A stretch of 37,558 nucleotides of DNA from Myxococcales bacterium (lineage in GTDB: Bacteria; Myxococcota_A; Polyangia; Polyangiales; Houyiibacteriaceae), in NCBI GenBank assembly GCA_019637115.1, contig JAHBWH010000071.1, positions 1 to 37,558 of the forward strand, given 5' to 3'. Positions 8,240 to 17,019 of the stretch are shown in pieces. The notes under the pieces were generated by a model, which saw nothing but the letters and a program-made list of their open reading frames with translations, made no database searches and was not told where the DNA came from. Position numbers and translations under genes: made by a program. Position 1 is the stretch's first letter, and every line of letters begins with the position of its first letter.

Positions 8240-9604
8240 TTACTCCTGGGTGGGTGTTCGGGCCTCGGGCCGCGACATGCGGCGCGAGGCGTCGTCTTGG
8301 CAGCGCTCGGCGAAGCGCTCGAGGAAGCGCGCTTGGGCTTCCGATTGGATCGTTCGAGGACGCAGCCCGCGGACGGTGTCGATGGCGTCGACCGCGCCAG
8401 CGCCGCGCCAGATCGCGTAAGCGGCGAGCACGGTCCCGGTGCGGCCGAGCCCGGCGAGGCAGTGGACGGCGACGACGCGCCCCTCCGCGAGGAGCCCGTC
8501 GATGCGCGCGCAGAGGGCGGCCGCGCGGTCGAGGGACGGGGCCTCCATGTCGGGGATGGGGAAGAGCTCGTTGCGGATGCCCCGCGCGTCGAGCGCCTCG
8601 CGCGGGACGGTCGCGGTCTCTTCGAGGGTGATCAGGACGTCGACGCCGAGGCCGCGGACGCCGTCGAGGTCGTCGTCGAGCTCGGCGACGATGCCCGGGC
8701 GTGGCATCCCAGCGAGCTGACCTTCGACGAGCCAGAAGAAGCCGCGAGGCTCACGGGCGGCGTTGAGTCGGATCTGGGTGGAGATGGGGAGCGGGGTCGG
8801 TCGCGCGACGCCCTCGGCGAGCTCTTCGGCGAGGGCGGAGGGTGAGGGCACGGCGCAGTGGCCGGTGGCGAGCCACGCCCGGCCGGCCTCGGTCTGTGGA
8901 CCGTCGAGGAACTCGAGGGTGTCGCCGGACTCTTCGATGCGGCCGCCGGCGAGGAGGGCGACGCGACCCCCGAGTGCGCGGGCGTGCCCGCGGTGGTGGG
9001 TGCAGACGACGAGCGCGCGCTCTTCGGAGAGCAGCCGCATCAAGAGCAAGAGCGCGCCGGCGTCTTCGTCGTCGACGCCCGCCGTGGGCTCGTCGATGAG
9101 GATGCAGGACGCTTCGCCGAGGGCGGCCCGCGCGATGGCGAGGCGCCGCTGGTCCGCGAGCGAGAGCTCGAGCGCGGGCGCGTCGAGACGCTCGAGCAGA
9201 TCCTTCTGACCGAGCGCGTCGAGGACGCGGCTGACGTGGGCGTGCTGCTGGGGGCGGGAGAGCGCGGCGCGATCGGGCAAGGCGGAGTAGAGGTTCTCGC
9301 GGACGCTGCTGATGAGCTGCCGCGCGTCTTGCAGGACCATCGCCGGGCGGGGCGCGCCCGCGAGGGGGTGCCCAGCGTAGAGCGCGAGGCCCCAGGTGCG
9401 GAGCGCGGGCTGCCGGTCGTTCAGGCCGGCGAGCGTCCTCAGGAGCGTCGATTTGCCGGTGGACGCCGGGCCGACGAGGATCACGACACCTCGCGCCGGC
9501 ACGTCGAGCGTGACGTTCGAGAGCACGACGTGCTTGCCGAAGGCGACCCCGAAGCGCCGCAGCTGGAGCGCGTCGATCGCGCGGTCCCGGGCGGCCGCGC
9601 TCAT
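8240..9604 (-). CDS. ABC-type ATPase fused to a dual-specificity/tyrosine phosphatase domain
   Basis: A 454-residue protein from the ATG at 9604, which overlaps the upstream stop codon (ATGA). Residues 10-240 are a single ABC ATPase resembling PstB-type importer ATPases: Walker A GPASTGKST (45-53), Q-loop VLQD (90-93), a degenerate signature LSLADQ (148-153) in place of LSGGQ, Walker B CILIDEPTAGVD (167-178) and H-loop His near 203-204. Residues 285-440 are a dual-specificity-phosphatase-like domain: GFFWLVEGQLAGMPRP, a candidate general acid Asp352 in FPIPDMEAP, and the CX5R loop HCLAGLGRTGT with Cys382 and Arg388. No membrane segment or permease gene is nearby. A regulatory rather than transport role is inferred. 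Confidence 0.92.
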   Translation of the reverse strand: MSAAARDRAIDALQLRRFGVAFGKHVVLSNVTLDVPARGVVILVGPASTGKSTLLRTLAGLNDRQPALRTWGLALYAGHPLAGAPRPAMVLQDARQLISSVRENLYSALPDRAALSRPQQHAHVSRVLDALGQKDLLERLDAPALELSLADQRRLAIARAALGEASCILIDEPTAGVDDEDAGALLLLMRLLSEERALVVCTHHRGHARALGGRVALLAGGRIEESGDTLEFLDGPQTEAGRAWLATGHCAVPSPSALAEELAEGVARPTPLPISTQIRLNAAREPRGFFWLVEGQLAGMPRPGIVAELDDDLDGVRGLGVDVLITLEETATVPREALDARGIRNELFPIPDMEAPSLDRAAALCARIDGLLAEGRVVAVHCLAGLGRTGTVLAAYAIWRGAGAVDAIDTVRGLRPRTIQSEAQARFLERFAERCQDDASRRMSRPEARTPTQE

Positions 9605-10785
9605 GCATCCACCCGCGCGAGCTCGCGGACGCTCGCCGCGAGCAGGGCCCACGCCAGCCCCTGAGAGCAGCCGCGCTCGATGGAGAGCCAGAGGACACGC
9701 CCGCTTCCGTCCGGCACCTCGGCCGCGAAGTGCCAGAGCTCGGCGCATGCGAGCAGCATCGAACGCTGGTCGAGGCCCATCTCTCCATCGCCCGTCTGCA
9801 CGAACTTCTGGAGCGCGGGGGCGCGCCGGCGCTGGAGCTCCAGGTGCGCCGTCGGGTCGAGGTCCTCGCGGTGCAGCGCGAAGCCGACGTCTCCCGGCCC
9901 GTGGAGGTGCGCGATGGCGACGTCACTCGAGCGCCGGAGCGACTCGTGGAGGATCTCCTTCACGACGGCGGGCGCCTCGCCGTACTCCGACATCCGCGCG
10001 ATCGCCCCGCAGCGCGGCGGTGGGGAGAGCCAAGGCGCCAGCGCGACGAGGACACCGCCCAGTCGATATGCGGGCTCCACGTCGAGCCACGCCACGCGGT
10101 CTCGGATCGAGAGGCCGACGAGCGCTTGCTCTCCCGCGCGCAGCGCGACGAGCTCCACGTCGCCTTCGAAGAGCTGCGCGTCGAGCTCGGGGGCGATGTC
10201 GACGGGGAGCTCGGACGGCCAGCTCGCGCGCGCCGCGCCTCCGTGGCGAACCACCACCCACCGCGACTCCGGCACCGACGCGCGGAGCTGCCCGAGCAGA
10301 TCCGGGTCGTCGATCGGCTGCGGCTCCGTGCGCACCTCCTCGAGCGAGAACGTGAGCGCCGTGTCGTACTCGGCGAAGCGGTTGCCGCGCTCGAGGAAGA
10401 GCGCGTTGACGTTCGTGCGCCCGTGCAGGCTCGCGAGCGCCTGACGGATCTGCTCGGCGAGGCAAGCGCGGACGTCCTCCGCCGACGCGAGCTTCCACGC
10501 GACGAGCGTCTCGCCCAGCGGCCGTCGGTCGTGGCGGCACCCCTCGACGACCTCGCGGAAGGCCTCCGGCTCGATGCCGGCGCGGGCGCAGAGCTCGCGA
10601 GCGAAGACGAGCGGAGCGGCCGAGCTCGTCGCCCACGCGACGCGCCCACGCTGCAGGAAGACGTGGACCTCGAGGTCCTCCGCGGCGCACACGAGCTCGC
10701 CGGTGGCCTGCGCGGCGACGAGCGCCGAGAGCTTGGGGAGCGGGCCGCGGCGGGCGCCGACGTGACGGACGCGCGGCGCGTTCAT
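9601..10785 (-). CDS. DUF4388/PATAN-like N-terminal domain protein, function unknown
   Basis: A 394-residue soluble protein. The first ~130 residues resemble DUF4388/PATAN-type signalling domains: LSALVAAQATGELVC, then VHVFLQRGRVAWATSS, followed by a helical part with PLGETLVAWKLASAEDVRACL, typical of the paired helices in these proteins. The C-terminal 250 residues mix beta strands (GDVELVALRAGEQALVGLSI) with helices and carry no motif I recognise. In myxobacteria this N-terminal domain is common in proteins linked to MglA/Roadblock or two-component signalling. The start ATG overlaps the stop of the upstream gene (10782-10785) and its own stop overlaps the ABC-phosphatase ATG (9601-9604), so the three are translationally coupled. 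Confidence 0.75.
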   Translation of the reverse strand: MNAPRVRHVGARRGPLPKLSALVAAQATGELVCAAEDLEVHVFLQRGRVAWATSSAAPLVFARELCARAGIEPEAFREVVEGCRHDRRPLGETLVAWKLASAEDVRACLAEQIRQALASLHGRTNVNALFLERGNRFAEYDTALTFSLEEVRTEPQPIDDPDLLGQLRASVPESRWVVVRHGGAARASWPSELPVDIAPELDAQLFEGDVELVALRAGEQALVGLSIRDRVAWLDVEPAYRLGGVLVALAPWLSPPPRCGAIARMSEYGEAPAVVKEILHESLRRSSDVAIAHLHGPGDVGFALHREDLDPTAHLELQRRRAPALQKFVQTGDGEMGLDQRSMLLACAELWHFAAEVPDGSGRVLWLSIERGCSQGLAWALLAASVRELARVDA

Positions 10786-11843
10786 GGCGTCGTCTCACTC
10801 CAAGCGTCCGCGGGGGTCACCGTCGGCATGCTCAGCTGGAAGCGCTTGGCGAGGCGCAGCAGGATCGGGTGGATGACCTCCTCGGAGGCGCGCTCTTCGA
10901 TGCGGGCGTCGAGCTCGTCGTCGAGGCCGCGCAGGGAGCGGAGGTCGATGCCCGTGGTGGCGGTCCACTCCTGCTCGAGCAGCTTGCGGATCATGCGGGC
11001 GTCGTGCTCGACGAGCTCTTGGCGTCGGTTCACGTGGGAGAGCAGGTCCGCGAAGCCGACCATGTCCTGCCAGAGGCGCCCGCCTTCGGTCGCCGCGATG
11101 GGCGCGTCGACGGCGCGGAGCCAGTCGAGGATGCGTGCCTGCAGCGCGCGGAGCTGGCGCCGGTCGTGGATGCGGAGGTCCGGGTAGACGTCGCGGCCGA
11201 TCAGCATCGCGATCGCCGTCCCGACCCGCCGGAACGCGCGGCGCAGCGCCTCCGTGTCCGCCGGCGCGCCCTCGCGCGCGATGGTCCGTCGAAGCCGCGC
11301 GTACTCGCGCCGCACCTCGATGGACCGGCTGGCCTCCGACTCGTACCCGAGCTTGGCCTCGAAGCCCTCGGCGCGCGCGAGCACGACCTCGATGGCGGTC
11401 AGGGCCTTGATCGTGCGACGCAGGGCGCTGCCGCACTCGGCCACCACGTCCCAGCCGTCGCTCATCTCCGCGACTCGGCGCGGGCTCATCTTCTGGCGCA
11501 GCTCGGAGAGCCCGAGGAACGCGACGTCGGCGACGCGCTGGCCGGCGTCGTTCATCAGGTTGTCGACGTTCACGTAGAAGAGCCCCGACGCCGACGCCTC
11601 CGCCTCGCCGAAGGCGTCGTCGAGGCCGCCGACCTCCTCGGGGCAGCCGTCGTAGTGGCACAAGAGCGCCTCGCAGAGGGCGACGGCGTCGGCCACGACC
11701 TGGCTGACCTCGCGGGCGAGGCCCGCCCGCACGTCGTCCGCGCCGAGGCCCTCGTGGGGCCGGATGTCGATGCCGCGCGCCCGCCGCACGCAGGCGACGA
11801 GACGGGCATGAAGCTCTGAGGGATCTCTTGCTTCGGTCGACAT
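10782..11843 (-). CDS. Predicted all-helical protein of unknown function, first gene of the ABC-phosphatase/GTPase operon
   Basis: A 353-residue protein with no signal peptide or membrane segment. It is rich in Arg, Glu, Ala and Leu and reads as long helices, for example [58 protein letters not shown] and [20 protein letters not shown] do not recognise a family. It is the promoter-proximal member of a coupled gene set, and a 9-bp hairpin lies in its upstream region. The start at 11843 is the ATG giving [15 protein letters not shown]; no strong ribosome site precedes it. Confidence 0.85.
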   Translation of the reverse strand: MSTEARDPSELHARLVACVRRARGIDIRPHEGLGADDVRAGLAREVSQVVADAVALCEALLCHYDGCPEEVGGLDDAFGEAEASASGLFYVNVDNLMNDAGQRVADVAFLGLSELRQKMSPRRVAEMSDGWDVVAECGSALRRTIKALTAIEVVLARAEGFEAKLGYESEASRSIEVRREYARLRRTIAREGAPADTEALRRAFRRVGTAIAMLIGRDVYPDLRIHDRRQLRALQARILDWLRAVDAPIAATEGGRLWQDMVGFADLLSHVNRRQELVEHDARMIRKLLEQEWTATTGIDLRSLRGLDDELDARIEERASEEVIHPILLRLAKRFQLSMPTVTPADAWSETTP

Positions 11844-11865
11844 GGGCCACTCGCCGCGGGGGCGA

Positions 11866-11889
11866 TCGCGGGGACTCCCTTCCCCGCGA
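11866..11889 (-). promoter_or_regulatory. Perfect 9-bp inverted repeat in the leader of the helical-protein operon
   Basis: TCGCGGGGA (11866-11874) and TCCCCGCGA (11881-11889) flank a six-base loop. It lies 23-46 bases upstream of the ATG at 11843, so it is either in the 5' leader of the minus-strand operon or an operator. Confidence 0.55.
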
Positions 11890-11905
11890 CCCCCTCACGC
11901 TGCCA

Positions 11906-11921
11906 GGTGATCGAAATCACC
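11906..11921. promoter_or_regulatory. CRP/FNR-type palindrome GGTGATCGAAATCACC
   Basis: A perfect 16-base dyad: GGTGAT, four-base spacer CGAA, ATCACC. It fits the general CRP/FNR half-site pattern (GTGAT-N4-ATCAC), between the known FNR (TTGAT-N4-ATCAA) and CRP (TGTGA-N6-TCACA) consensus forms. It sits between the divergent operon and fumarase, so it could serve either. Binding is inferred from symmetry only. Confidence 0.5.
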
Positions 11922-11960
11922 CGCTCGAGCAGAGTCGCCGGATCAGCGTCGAGTCCTCAA

Positions 11961-11976
11961 TGACCCGCTTGGGTCA
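11961..11976. promoter_or_regulatory. Second palindrome TGACCC-N4-GGGTCA
   Basis: A perfect 6-bp dyad with a four-base spacer (GCTT), 40 bases from the CRP/FNR-like palindrome in the same divergent region. Its regulator cannot be named. Confidence 0.45.
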
Positions 11977-12167
11977 AATCCTGTCGGGAATTTCGCCTAC
12001 GAGGCGGGCGCGAGAGGTCCTCGCAGGGCGATGTTTGGCGGGCAATGTGGGCGGAAAAGGGCGCCTGTGTCGGAATGGTCCGATTGCATCAGTCCGCGTC
12101 ACGAGCAGGCACCGGGGGCATGTCCAACCGCACGCGGGGCGCCGGAATGTCGGCTCGAACTTCGAGG

Positions 12168-12184
12168 GGAGGGTACTAACCTCC
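12168..12184 (+). promoter_or_regulatory. GGAGG/CCTCC hairpin with a -10-like TACTAA just before the fumarase start
   Basis: GGAGG (12168-12172) pairs with CCTCC (12180-12184) around a seven-base loop. The stem holds the only Shine-Dalgarno-like purine run before the ATG at 12191. The loop region also contains TACTAA (12174-12179), a plausible -10 box that would give a nearly leaderless transcript. Only one of the two readings can be right. Confidence 0.35.
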
Positions 12185-12190
12185 GTCGCG

Positions 12191-13831
<1,641 letters not shown>

Positions 13832-13840
13832 GGGATCGGG

Positions 13841-14403
13841 CATGACGCGCCGTTCGTGTGAACGGATCGTGTCGCGCCCAGGCGTCATGGCTCTCGCGCT
13901 CGCGCCTCGTACGCGGCAGGTCGTCTGCAAATGCTCGGGATCACGAGACCTTCGCGGTCTGTGGCCCGCAACCACGTGGCCACGGTGCAGACGATTTCGG
14001 GGGGCAGGGTTCCCATCTTGGGGGACCGCCCTTATGCTTCGGGAGCCGGCAGGGAATTCGCCCTGGCGGCACCGACGACGATGAGTTGGGCCCGCCCCGC
14101 ACTCCTGCGAACCCCAAGCGTCGACAGCTCTTCGGAGCCGTCCCGCCGGGGACTCGGAGTCGTCTCCACGGGCGCTTCGGCGCTGCAACCACCACAGAAT
14201 GCCCTGCGAGCGGTCTGGCGCGTCTGCGTCAGAGACCCCGGGGCACCGGCGCTGCCGGGGGAGGTACTCGGAATGGACAGTACTCGTATGTTCGGCCACT
14301 TCCTGCCGGAGGTCGCGGCGCGGTAATTCGCGCCAAGGTCGACTCCCTATAAGCGGTGGTCGAACCGAGAGGGCGGTGGTCCGGCAGGCCACCGCCCTTT
14401 CTT
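13841..14403 (+). ncRNA. Candidate large structured RNA ending in an intrinsic terminator
   Basis: No credible protein lies here, and the sequence is dense in perfect stems. CATGACGC (13841-13848) pairs with GCGTCATG (13882-13889), enclosing a 6-bp hairpin with GTGT loop (13850-13865). TCGTCTGC (13921-13928) pairs with GCAGACGA (13987-13994), enclosing hairpins 13946-13960 and 13961-13983. A bulged 11-bp stem spans 14002-14031. A 10-position stem with one mismatch spans 14045-14070. UUCG tetraloop hairpins close at 14127-14138 and 14172-14183. GTACT/AGTAC pair at 14264-14283. A 9-bp terminator follows at 14371-14403. The signatures of RNase P RNA, tmRNA and SRP RNA were looked for and not seen. 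Boundaries and plus-strand orientation are inferred from the first stem and the terminator. Confidence 0.6.
14371..14403 (+). terminator. Intrinsic terminator
   Basis: GGGCGGTGG (14371-14379), a nine-base loop, CCACCGCCC (14389-14397), then TTTCTT. The stem is perfect and the T-rich tract follows on the plus strand only. It ends transcription coming from the fumarase or candidate RNA side, about 86 bases before the next gene. Confidence 0.85.
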
Positions 14404-14473
14404 CATCCGTCTCCTTTCTCGACCCTCCATGGTGTTCGACCCCCATGGTGTTCTGCGACCGGCCGGGACGGAG

Positions 14474-14479
14474 TAGGCT
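14474..14479 (+). promoter_or_regulatory. -10-like TAGGCT upstream of the FHA-sigma54 activator
   Basis: The hexamer is ten bases before the ATG at 14490, just after the terminator, so the activator probably has its own promoter with a very short leader. No clear -35 is seen. Confidence 0.35.
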
Positions 14480-14489
14480 CTCTCCCTCC

Positions 14490-15809
14490 ATGCATCGCGG
14501 CACCACCCCGCTCCACAGCCCTCAGCAGATCCCGGTCCGTCAGGTGCGGGTGCGCGTGCTCGAAGGCCCCGACGCCGGAGAGCAGGTCACCGTCGACGGC
14601 GAGACCCTGAGCGTCGGCACCGCCGAGGGCAACGACCTCGCCCTCTCCGACCCGACGGTGAGCCGATACCACCTCGAGCTCGTTCGCTCCGAGCGCGGCG
14701 TGAAGGTCACGGACCTCGGGTCGACGAACGGCACGATCGTCGGTCAGGTCGCGGTGGAGCGCGGGCTCGTCCAGCTCGGCGCGTCGTTGCGCATCGGCCG
14801 CACGAAGATCATCGTCGAGGACGCCGGGCTGGGCAGCGTCGACGTCTTCGGAGGCGAGGAGCTCGAGGGATTGCGGGGGCGCTCACCCGCGATGCGGCGG
14901 CTCATGGCGCAGGCCGCGAAGGTCGCCCGCACGGATGCGTCCGTGCTGATCGTCGGAGAGTCGGGCGTCGGCAAGGAGGTGGTCGCGCGCGCGATCCAGC
15001 GACTCTCGTCCCGCGCGACGTCACCCTACGAGATCGTCGACTGCGGCTCGCTCGCGCCGAACCTGGTCGCCAGCGAGCTCTTCGGTCACGAGCGGGGCGC
15101 GTTCACGGGAGCCGATCGTCGGCACGTCGGCGCCTTCGAGCGCGCGCACGGCGGCACCCTCTTCTTGGACGAGGTGGGCGAGCTGCCCGCCGAGCTGCAA
15201 CCGACCCTGCTCGGGGCGCTCGAACGGCGCCGGTTTCGGCGCGTCGGCGGCCGCGAGGAGCTTGCCGTCGATGTCCGGGTGTTGAGCGCGACCAACCGCG
15301 ATCTGCGCGCCGAGGTGAACTCGAACGCCTTCCGGCTCGACCTCTACTACCGGCTCGCGGTGGTCGTGCTCGTGGTGCCGCCCCTGCGCGAGCGCCCCGA
15401 GGACGTGCCGATGCTGCTCGAGCACTTCGCCCGAGAGCTCGGCCACGACGGCCCGATCGAGCCGCTCTTCCCCGCCGAGACCATCCGCGAGCTCCAGCGC
15501 TGGCGGTGGCCTGGCAACGTCCGCGAGCTGCGGAACTACGTCGAGGCGACGTTGGCGATGGGCGAGGCCCCGAGCGTGGTCGGGCGAGGTGAGGATGGCG
15601 CCGCGCCCAGCGGGACCGAGGGGAGCTTCGAGCCCTTCCTCGGCCAGCCGTACAAGGACGCGAGGGGCGCCGTGCTCGACGCCTTCGAGCGGCGCTACCT
15701 GCCCGAGCTGCTCTCGCGCTGCGAGGGGAACGTCTCCGAGGCCGCCCGCGTCGCCCGGATGGACCGGAGCTACCTCTTCGCCCTCCTACGCAAGCACGGG
15801 CTGCGCTGA
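14490..15809 (+). CDS. FHA-domain sigma54-dependent transcriptional activator (NtrC-like)
   Basis: A 439-residue protein. An FHA domain fills about residues 20-105 (LSVGTAEGNDLALSDPTVSRYHLEL, with SRYHLEL and DLGSTNGTIV as the phosphothreonine-binding core). The AAA+ domain (about 125-360) has Walker A GESGVGKE, the sigma54 loop GAFTGAD, Walker B GTLFLDEVGELP, sensor I ATNRDLR and sensor [13 protein letters not shown]. The C-terminal Fis-type helix-turn-helix reads GNVSEAARVARMDRSYLFALLRKHG. There is no receiver, so activity is expected to depend on FHA binding to a phosphorylated kinase or substrate. Start ATG 14490 follows the terminator; upstream in-frame sequence is the candidate RNA. The target promoters are unknown. 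Confidence 0.95.
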   Translation: MHRGTTPLHSPQQIPVRQVRVRVLEGPDAGEQVTVDGETLSVGTAEGNDLALSDPTVSRYHLELVRSERGVKVTDLGSTNGTIVGQVAVERGLVQLGASLRIGRTKIIVEDAGLGSVDVFGGEELEGLRGRSPAMRRLMAQAAKVARTDASVLIVGESGVGKEVVARAIQRLSSRATSPYEIVDCGSLAPNLVASELFGHERGAFTGADRRHVGAFERAHGGTLFLDEVGELPAELQPTLLGALERRRFRRVGGREELAVDVRVLSATNRDLRAEVNSNAFRLDLYYRLAVVVLVVPPLRERPEDVPMLLEHFARELGHDGPIEPLFPAETIRELQRWRWPGNVRELRNYVEATLAMGEAPSVVGRGEDGAAPSGTEGSFEPFLGQPYKDARGAVLDAFERRYLPELLSRCEGNVSEAARVARMDRSYLFALLRKHGLR

Positions 15810-15869
15810 GACGTTGTCGCGAGCCGCCCTACCGGATGGCGCGGAGCGAGCGGAGGCTCGCGGGAGGGG

Positions 15870-15896
15870 CCCCGCGGGGCTCGATGTCCCGCGGGG
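15870..15896. terminator. 9-bp GC hairpin between convergent genes
   Basis: CCCCGCGGG (15870-15878) and CCCGCGGGG (15888-15896) flank a nine-base loop, midway between the convergent activator (stop 15809) and QPQYG-repeat gene (stop 15951). There is no T-tract on either side, so it is only a candidate bidirectional terminator. Confidence 0.4.
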
Positions 15897-15950
15897 GCGA
15901 CGTGGCGACAGCCCTCGAAGGAAGCTGACCATCCGCTTCCTCCGAGGCGG

Positions 15951-16619
15951 TCAGAAGCGGTAGCCGACGTCGAGGCCCCCGCCGGTGAGATCGGCGCGGG
16001 GCATCACGCGCCAGCCGGGCTCGGTGCTCGCGTAGTACTCGACGTAGGTGCGGGGGATGAAGCCCATGATCAACATCGCGAGGCCCAGCGTCTGCGTGAT
16101 GCCTGCCCAGGCCAAGCCGACGCGCCCCGCGGACGAGCCCGAGTCCCCGATCGCGATGAAGGGGCCGAGGACCGGCACCGCGAGCACCGCAGGGAGGGTC
16201 GTCGAGTTGCTGGAGTAGATGGAGAGCGTGAGGCCGTAGCTCACGCCGAAGATCGCCGCGCCGCCCACCAAGAGGCCGATCCGCATGCGCTTGTAGACGC
16301 GCGCGTCGGCCGGGTACTGCTGCCCGTGGACGTAGGGTTCGCGGATCCGCCGCGCGCGATGCGGCGGCGGCCCGTACTGGGGCTGCCCGTATTGGGGCTG
16401 CCCGTATTGGGGCTGCCCGTATTGGGGCTGTCCATATTGGGGCTGCCCGTGTTGGGGCGGCCCGTACTGGGGCTGTCCGTATTGGGGTTGTTCGTAGCCT
16501 TCGGGCGGCGGGACGTCCTCGTGCTCGACCACGAACACTTCACCCTCCTGCGCCTGAGCGGCCAGCGGTAGTGCCAGCGCGGCGCAGAGCGCCGCGAGTC
16601 TCGTCATCGTTCGCGTCAT
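15951..16619 (-). CDS. Exported/membrane protein with QPQYG pentapeptide repeats
   Basis: A 222-residue protein from the ATG at 16619, which is preceded by GGAGAGGGAAG, a good ribosome site. A Sec signal peptide ([18 protein letters not shown]) leads into an acidic start and eight QPQYG-type units (one reads PPQHG) over about residues 47-85. A basic stretch and three hydrophobic segments follow ([53 protein letters not shown]), ending in a hydrophilic tail that closes with GLDVGYRF, whose terminal Phe resembles an outer-membrane sorting end. Similar short Gln/Pro/Tyr-repeat membrane proteins are common and uncharacterised in myxobacteria. Function unknown; a cell-envelope role is inferred. 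Confidence 0.85.
   Translation of the reverse strand: MTRTMTRLAALCAALALPLAAQAQEGEVFVVEHEDVPPPEGYEQPQYGQPQYGPPQHGQPQYGQPQYGQPQYGQPQYGQPQYGPPPHRARRIREPYVHGQQYPADARVYKRMRIGLLVGGAAIFGVSYGLTLSIYSSNSTTLPAVLAVPVLGPFIAIGDSGSSAGRVGLAWAGITQTLGLAMLIMGFIPRTYVEYYASTEPGWRVMPRADLTGGGLDVGYRF
16373..16494 (-). repeat. 15-bp coding tandem repeat (QPQYG units)
   Basis: About eight 15-base units of the type GGCTGCCCGTATTGG (plus-strand reading) encode the QPQYG repeats of the exported protein. Near-identity at DNA level, including silent positions, suggests recent expansion and possible length variation. Confidence 0.85.
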
Positions 16620-17019
16620 CTTCCCTCTCCTGCGGGCCATGCCCATCCACCCCGAGCCGGGACCTGGCATCGGTGCGTCGCCCGCGCAAGCTCGCCGGAG
16701 ACTGCAATCGTGATGCCGTCCACGATTCTCACGAAATTGCGCGGCAGGTGTCCAGTCGTGCGTGTCCCGACGTGAAGATCGTGAAGCTGAGTTCACGGGC
16801 TCACGGGTCACGGTGGGCCACCCCACTGGTGGGCGCTCGAACGTGCCGCTCGTTCGCCGCGCTGCAGGCTTGGCCTGGCCTCGCCGAGTGAAAGCCCTCT
16901 CGTGGAAGACCTCGAGGAAGCTGCGCGACCGCTCGGAACACAGTTCGCCGGACGACCGAGTGGCCGTCTCGTGGCCCCGAGGAAGGTCGGGGCGAGCTTG
17001 CGCTCACGCAACCGTCGCG
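16620..17019. other. 400-bp gap between two minus-strand genes
   Basis: No credible gene. It must hold the promoter of the QPQYG-repeat gene. A 7-bp hairpin is present at 16974-16993, close to the end of the kinase gene; otherwise I see only short degenerate repeats around 16795 (TCACGGG-type). Confidence 0.6.
16974..16993 (-). terminator. 7-bp hairpin downstream of the kinase operon
   Basis: GCCCCGA (16974-16980) and TCGGGGC (16987-16993) flank a six-base loop, 26 bases past the kinase stop. No T-tract follows on the minus strand, so termination is only suggested. Confidence 0.35.

Larger units (their letters stand above)
11844..12190. other. 347-bp divergent intergenic region
   Basis: This region separates the minus-strand GTPase/phosphatase operon from the plus-strand fumarase gene and must hold both promoters. 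It has visibly more A/T than the genes, no convincing protein-coding pattern, and three dyad-symmetric elements (11866-11889, 11906-11921, 11961-11976), listed separately. Confidence 0.8.

Noticed and set aside
13858-14352. A 164-codon plus-strand open frame over the candidate RNA
   Set aside because: The translation has no recognisable pattern, and the DNA is dominated by stems; it looks like a chance open frame.
13841-14403. RNase P RNA, tmRNA or SRP RNA identity for the structured region
   Set aside because: Neither strand shows the RNase P GAGGAAAGTCC core, a tmRNA acceptor arm with T-loop and CCA end, or the SRP GGTCCGGAAGGAAGCAGC segment.
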